Source: Rhizobacter sp. OV335 (lineage in GTDB: Bacteria > Pseudomonadota > Gammaproteobacteria > Burkholderiales > Burkholderiaceae_C). Taken from it: a DNA stretch of 64,000 nt. How positions within the stretch are numbered: the stretch's first letter is position 1; the number at the start of each line of letters is the position of its first letter. The stretch is from the NCBI RefSeq assembly GCF_900142965.1, contig NZ_FRCQ01000013.1:62001-126000 (forward strand), given 5' to 3'. Of the stretch, positions 62,595 to 64,000 are shown in pieces. The notes beneath the pieces were generated by a model that made no database searches, was not told where the DNA came from, and saw only the letters and a list, made by a program, of their open reading frames with translations. The translations under genes and the position numbers were made by a program.

Positions 62595-63683
62595 CTATTC
62601 CGCCTGGCCGCCGACAGCGGCGCTGTTGGCCACCACGGTCGCCGCTGCGGGCGTCACTTTCGGCGCCTCCAGCAACGCGACCGTCGGGCTCTTCAGCGTC
62701 TTCGCGAAGCCCACCACCGTCTGGGTCGGCTGGTACGGCAACGGCTGCCACGGGTTCGCGCCGTGGCTCATCAGAAAGCTCACCATCTGCGCCTGCGCGC
62801 GCTCGTCGTTCATGAACGTCGGCACGACGACGCGGGCCAGCGGGATCCACGGCAGCTGCTGCCCCTGCGTCGACGGCACCTTGTCGACCAGCTTCGGCTC
62901 GCGCTTGAACCACCATTCGAGCGCCGCATAGTCGGCGGTGCGCAGCGCCTCTTCGAAGCCGGCGGGCGTCTTGCCCTGGTACGGGCCGAGGCCCGCCTTC
63001 GCGGTGTGGCCGGCAGCTTCCAGCTTGGCCGCGAGCGGCGTCTGCAACGCACTCGGGTGCAGCGCGCTCAGCGGGCTGAAGGCCAGCTGGCCGACCGCCA
63101 GGCCGCCCTGGTCGACCCACTGCGCGATCACGTCGTCAAGGCCGGCGGCGCGCGCGCTCGGCGAGCTCAGCAGCCGCACCACGTCATGGTTGACCGCCCG
63201 CGAATCGACCTCGGCCAGGAAGCGCAGCGAACGCAGCGCCTGCGGCGAGGCCTTCGAGAAATCGACCGGGTTCGGCGAACGCGCCAGCGCGACCATCGGC
63301 GGCTGGTAGCAGGTCTCGGGCTGGGCACCCTTGTCGAGCAGCTCCGGCAGCACCGGCCAGAACTGCGGATCGCGCGCAGCGATCGTCAGCGTGCATTCCT
63401 GGAAGCCGCTGGCACGGATGTCGGCCACCTTCAGGCTGCCCGGCTGGAACGGCAGGCAGCGTGCGGTCAGCGCGCGCTGGGCCGAGTTCAGTGATGCGCA
63501 GGATTGCGGGTCGCCCTCGGTCAGCTTGGCGTGGAAGTGCTTGATGATCTCCCAGGTCGGGCTGGTATCCGTCGCGATGCCGGTGGCGCTCATGATCGCG
63601 CTGGCCGTGGTGGTGCAGCCGCTGGTCAACAGCAGGCCCGAGATCGCGGCGCTGAGCAGCGCCAGCCGTGGCAAGAAGTTCAT
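62595..63683 (-). CDS. lipoprotein with ankyrin-like C-terminal motif, unknown function
   Basis: A 362-residue lipoprotein; the signal peptide leads to LLLTSGC with lipidated Cys23. There are four further Cys in the first third of the mature chain (SCASLN, ARCLPFQ, QECTLT, ETCYQPP), enough for two disulfides. Segments such as LRTADYAALEWWFKREPKLV and MVSFLMSHGANPWQPLPYQP resemble single ankyrin repeats, without a full array. I do not recognise a named family. The ATG at 63683 is the Met right before the hydrophobic core. Confidence 0.7.
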   Translation of the reverse strand: MNFLPRLALLSAAISGLLLTSGCTTTASAIMSATGIATDTSPTWEIIKHFHAKLTEGDPQSCASLNSAQRALTARCLPFQPGSLKVADIRASGFQECTLTIAARDPQFWPVLPELLDKGAQPETCYQPPMVALARSPNPVDFSKASPQALRSLRFLAEVDSRAVNHDVVRLLSSPSARAAGLDDVIAQWVDQGGLAVGQLAFSPLSALHPSALQTPLAAKLEAAGHTAKAGLGPYQGKTPAGFEEALRTADYAALEWWFKREPKLVDKVPSTQGQQLPWIPLARVVVPTFMNDERAQAQMVSFLMSHGANPWQPLPYQPTQTVVGFAKTLKSPTVALLEAPKVTPAAATVVANSAAVGGQAE

Positions 63684-64000
63684 GAGGTGGCGCTCCCAAC
63701 GCACAGCCGCCCGGCTCGTGGCCGGAATGCTCTTCTCAGCGCAAAAAACAAGCCATCGCCGAATCACGCTTCCAGGCTGGTGCGCAACCGGATGGCGAAC
63801 TGGTGCATGGCTGCACGAAGCGAGAATCGGCGCGGGTTGCGGGCGATGTTGGGAAGCACTCGCCCACCGAGCGCCAGTGAAACGGATGCTGACGCACCTG
63901 ACACAAATGGGAAGCCCGCGCCTGCGCAGGGGTCAAGCCGGGCAAAAAACGGCAGCGCTGGCGACAGGCGGTAACGCCGCGTGTGCTGGTGTTCGACCCG
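63684..64000. other. 317 bases with no assignable gene (window end)
   Basis: Nothing here can be called with confidence. On the minus strand a frame without a start is open from the window edge to a TGA at 63764-63766, coding for 78 residues whose end, ARNPRRFSLRAAMHQFAIRL, reads like a natural protein C-terminus. On the plus strand the last bases read TPRVLVFDP in an open frame, as the N-terminus of a response-regulator-like protein might. Neither is decided by this window. No repeat or terminator is seen. Confidence 0.4.

Noticed and set aside
63736-63945. 69-codon frame on the minus strand near the right edge
   Set aside because: No ribosome site, irregular Cys/Pro/Ser-rich composition, and a competing open frame covers the same bases.

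Overview
The window is GC-rich, densely packed chromosomal DNA from a betaproteobacterium of the order Burkholderiales, most likely from the Leptothrix/Rubrivivax/Methylibium side of the order. The placement rests on gene order and families (pgk-pyk-fba-pur, htpX-fmt-def-LysM-dprA-smg, infA between secY and rpmJ, DUF1631, DUF2917, DUF6279, a QueE with a CX14CX2C cluster motif). It is inference, because no rRNA is present. I see no prophage, transposase, CRISPR array or plasmid function. Almost everything is housekeeping, so the novelty lies in individual proteins and junctions.

Layout. 1-14 kb: a DUF2917/LysR divergent pair, 5-formyl-THF cyclo-ligase, a soluble lytic transglycosylase, an NDUFA9-like protein, a GST, the CCA-adding enzyme, a MidA-type methyltransferase, a pteridine-reductase-like SDR joined to folB and ttcA, two lipoproteins and glmU. 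14-19 kb: a leftward operon tsaB-rimI-UDG-(PAS)3-GGDEF-EAL. 18.8-24 kb: dacB, an odd SGNH-like lipoprotein, sua5, purK, purE. 24-33 kb: a CnoX-like thioredoxin, a TPR protein, purC, fba, an HTH-ATPase-DUF4325 regulator, ilvA, pyk, pgk. 33-43 kb: AzlCD, a lipoprotein, htpX, fmt, def, a LysM protein, dprA, smg, a DUF1631 protein.

43-56 kb is the protein export and ribosome block: secF, secD and yajC run leftward, and directly divergent from them runs the spc plus alpha ribosomal operon from rplN to rplQ, including secY, infA, rpmJ and rpoA. The S10 operon genes that normally precede rplN are absent here, and rplN has its own strong sigma70-like promoter. 56-64 kb: a NodI/NodJ-type ABC exporter, dsbD, an initiator tRNA-fMet gene with promoter and terminator, a triplicated QueD-like T-fold protein with queE, ogt, a small unknown protein and a lipoprotein. 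The last 317 bases hold no gene I can assign.

The strongest lead is the QueD-like protein at 59839-60945. It holds three T-fold repeats in one chain, and the zinc ligands, catalytic Cys and catalytic Asp-His pair are divided among the repeats. Others are the SGNH protein whose nucleophile position is Asp, the fused HTH-ATPase-DUF4325 regulator, the detached spc operon and the c-di-GMP enzyme coupled to a tRNA-modification/DNA-repair operon. Many neighbours are extremely close: three divergent pairs can share a CATG across their start codons, and one convergent pair shares a CTAG across its stops.
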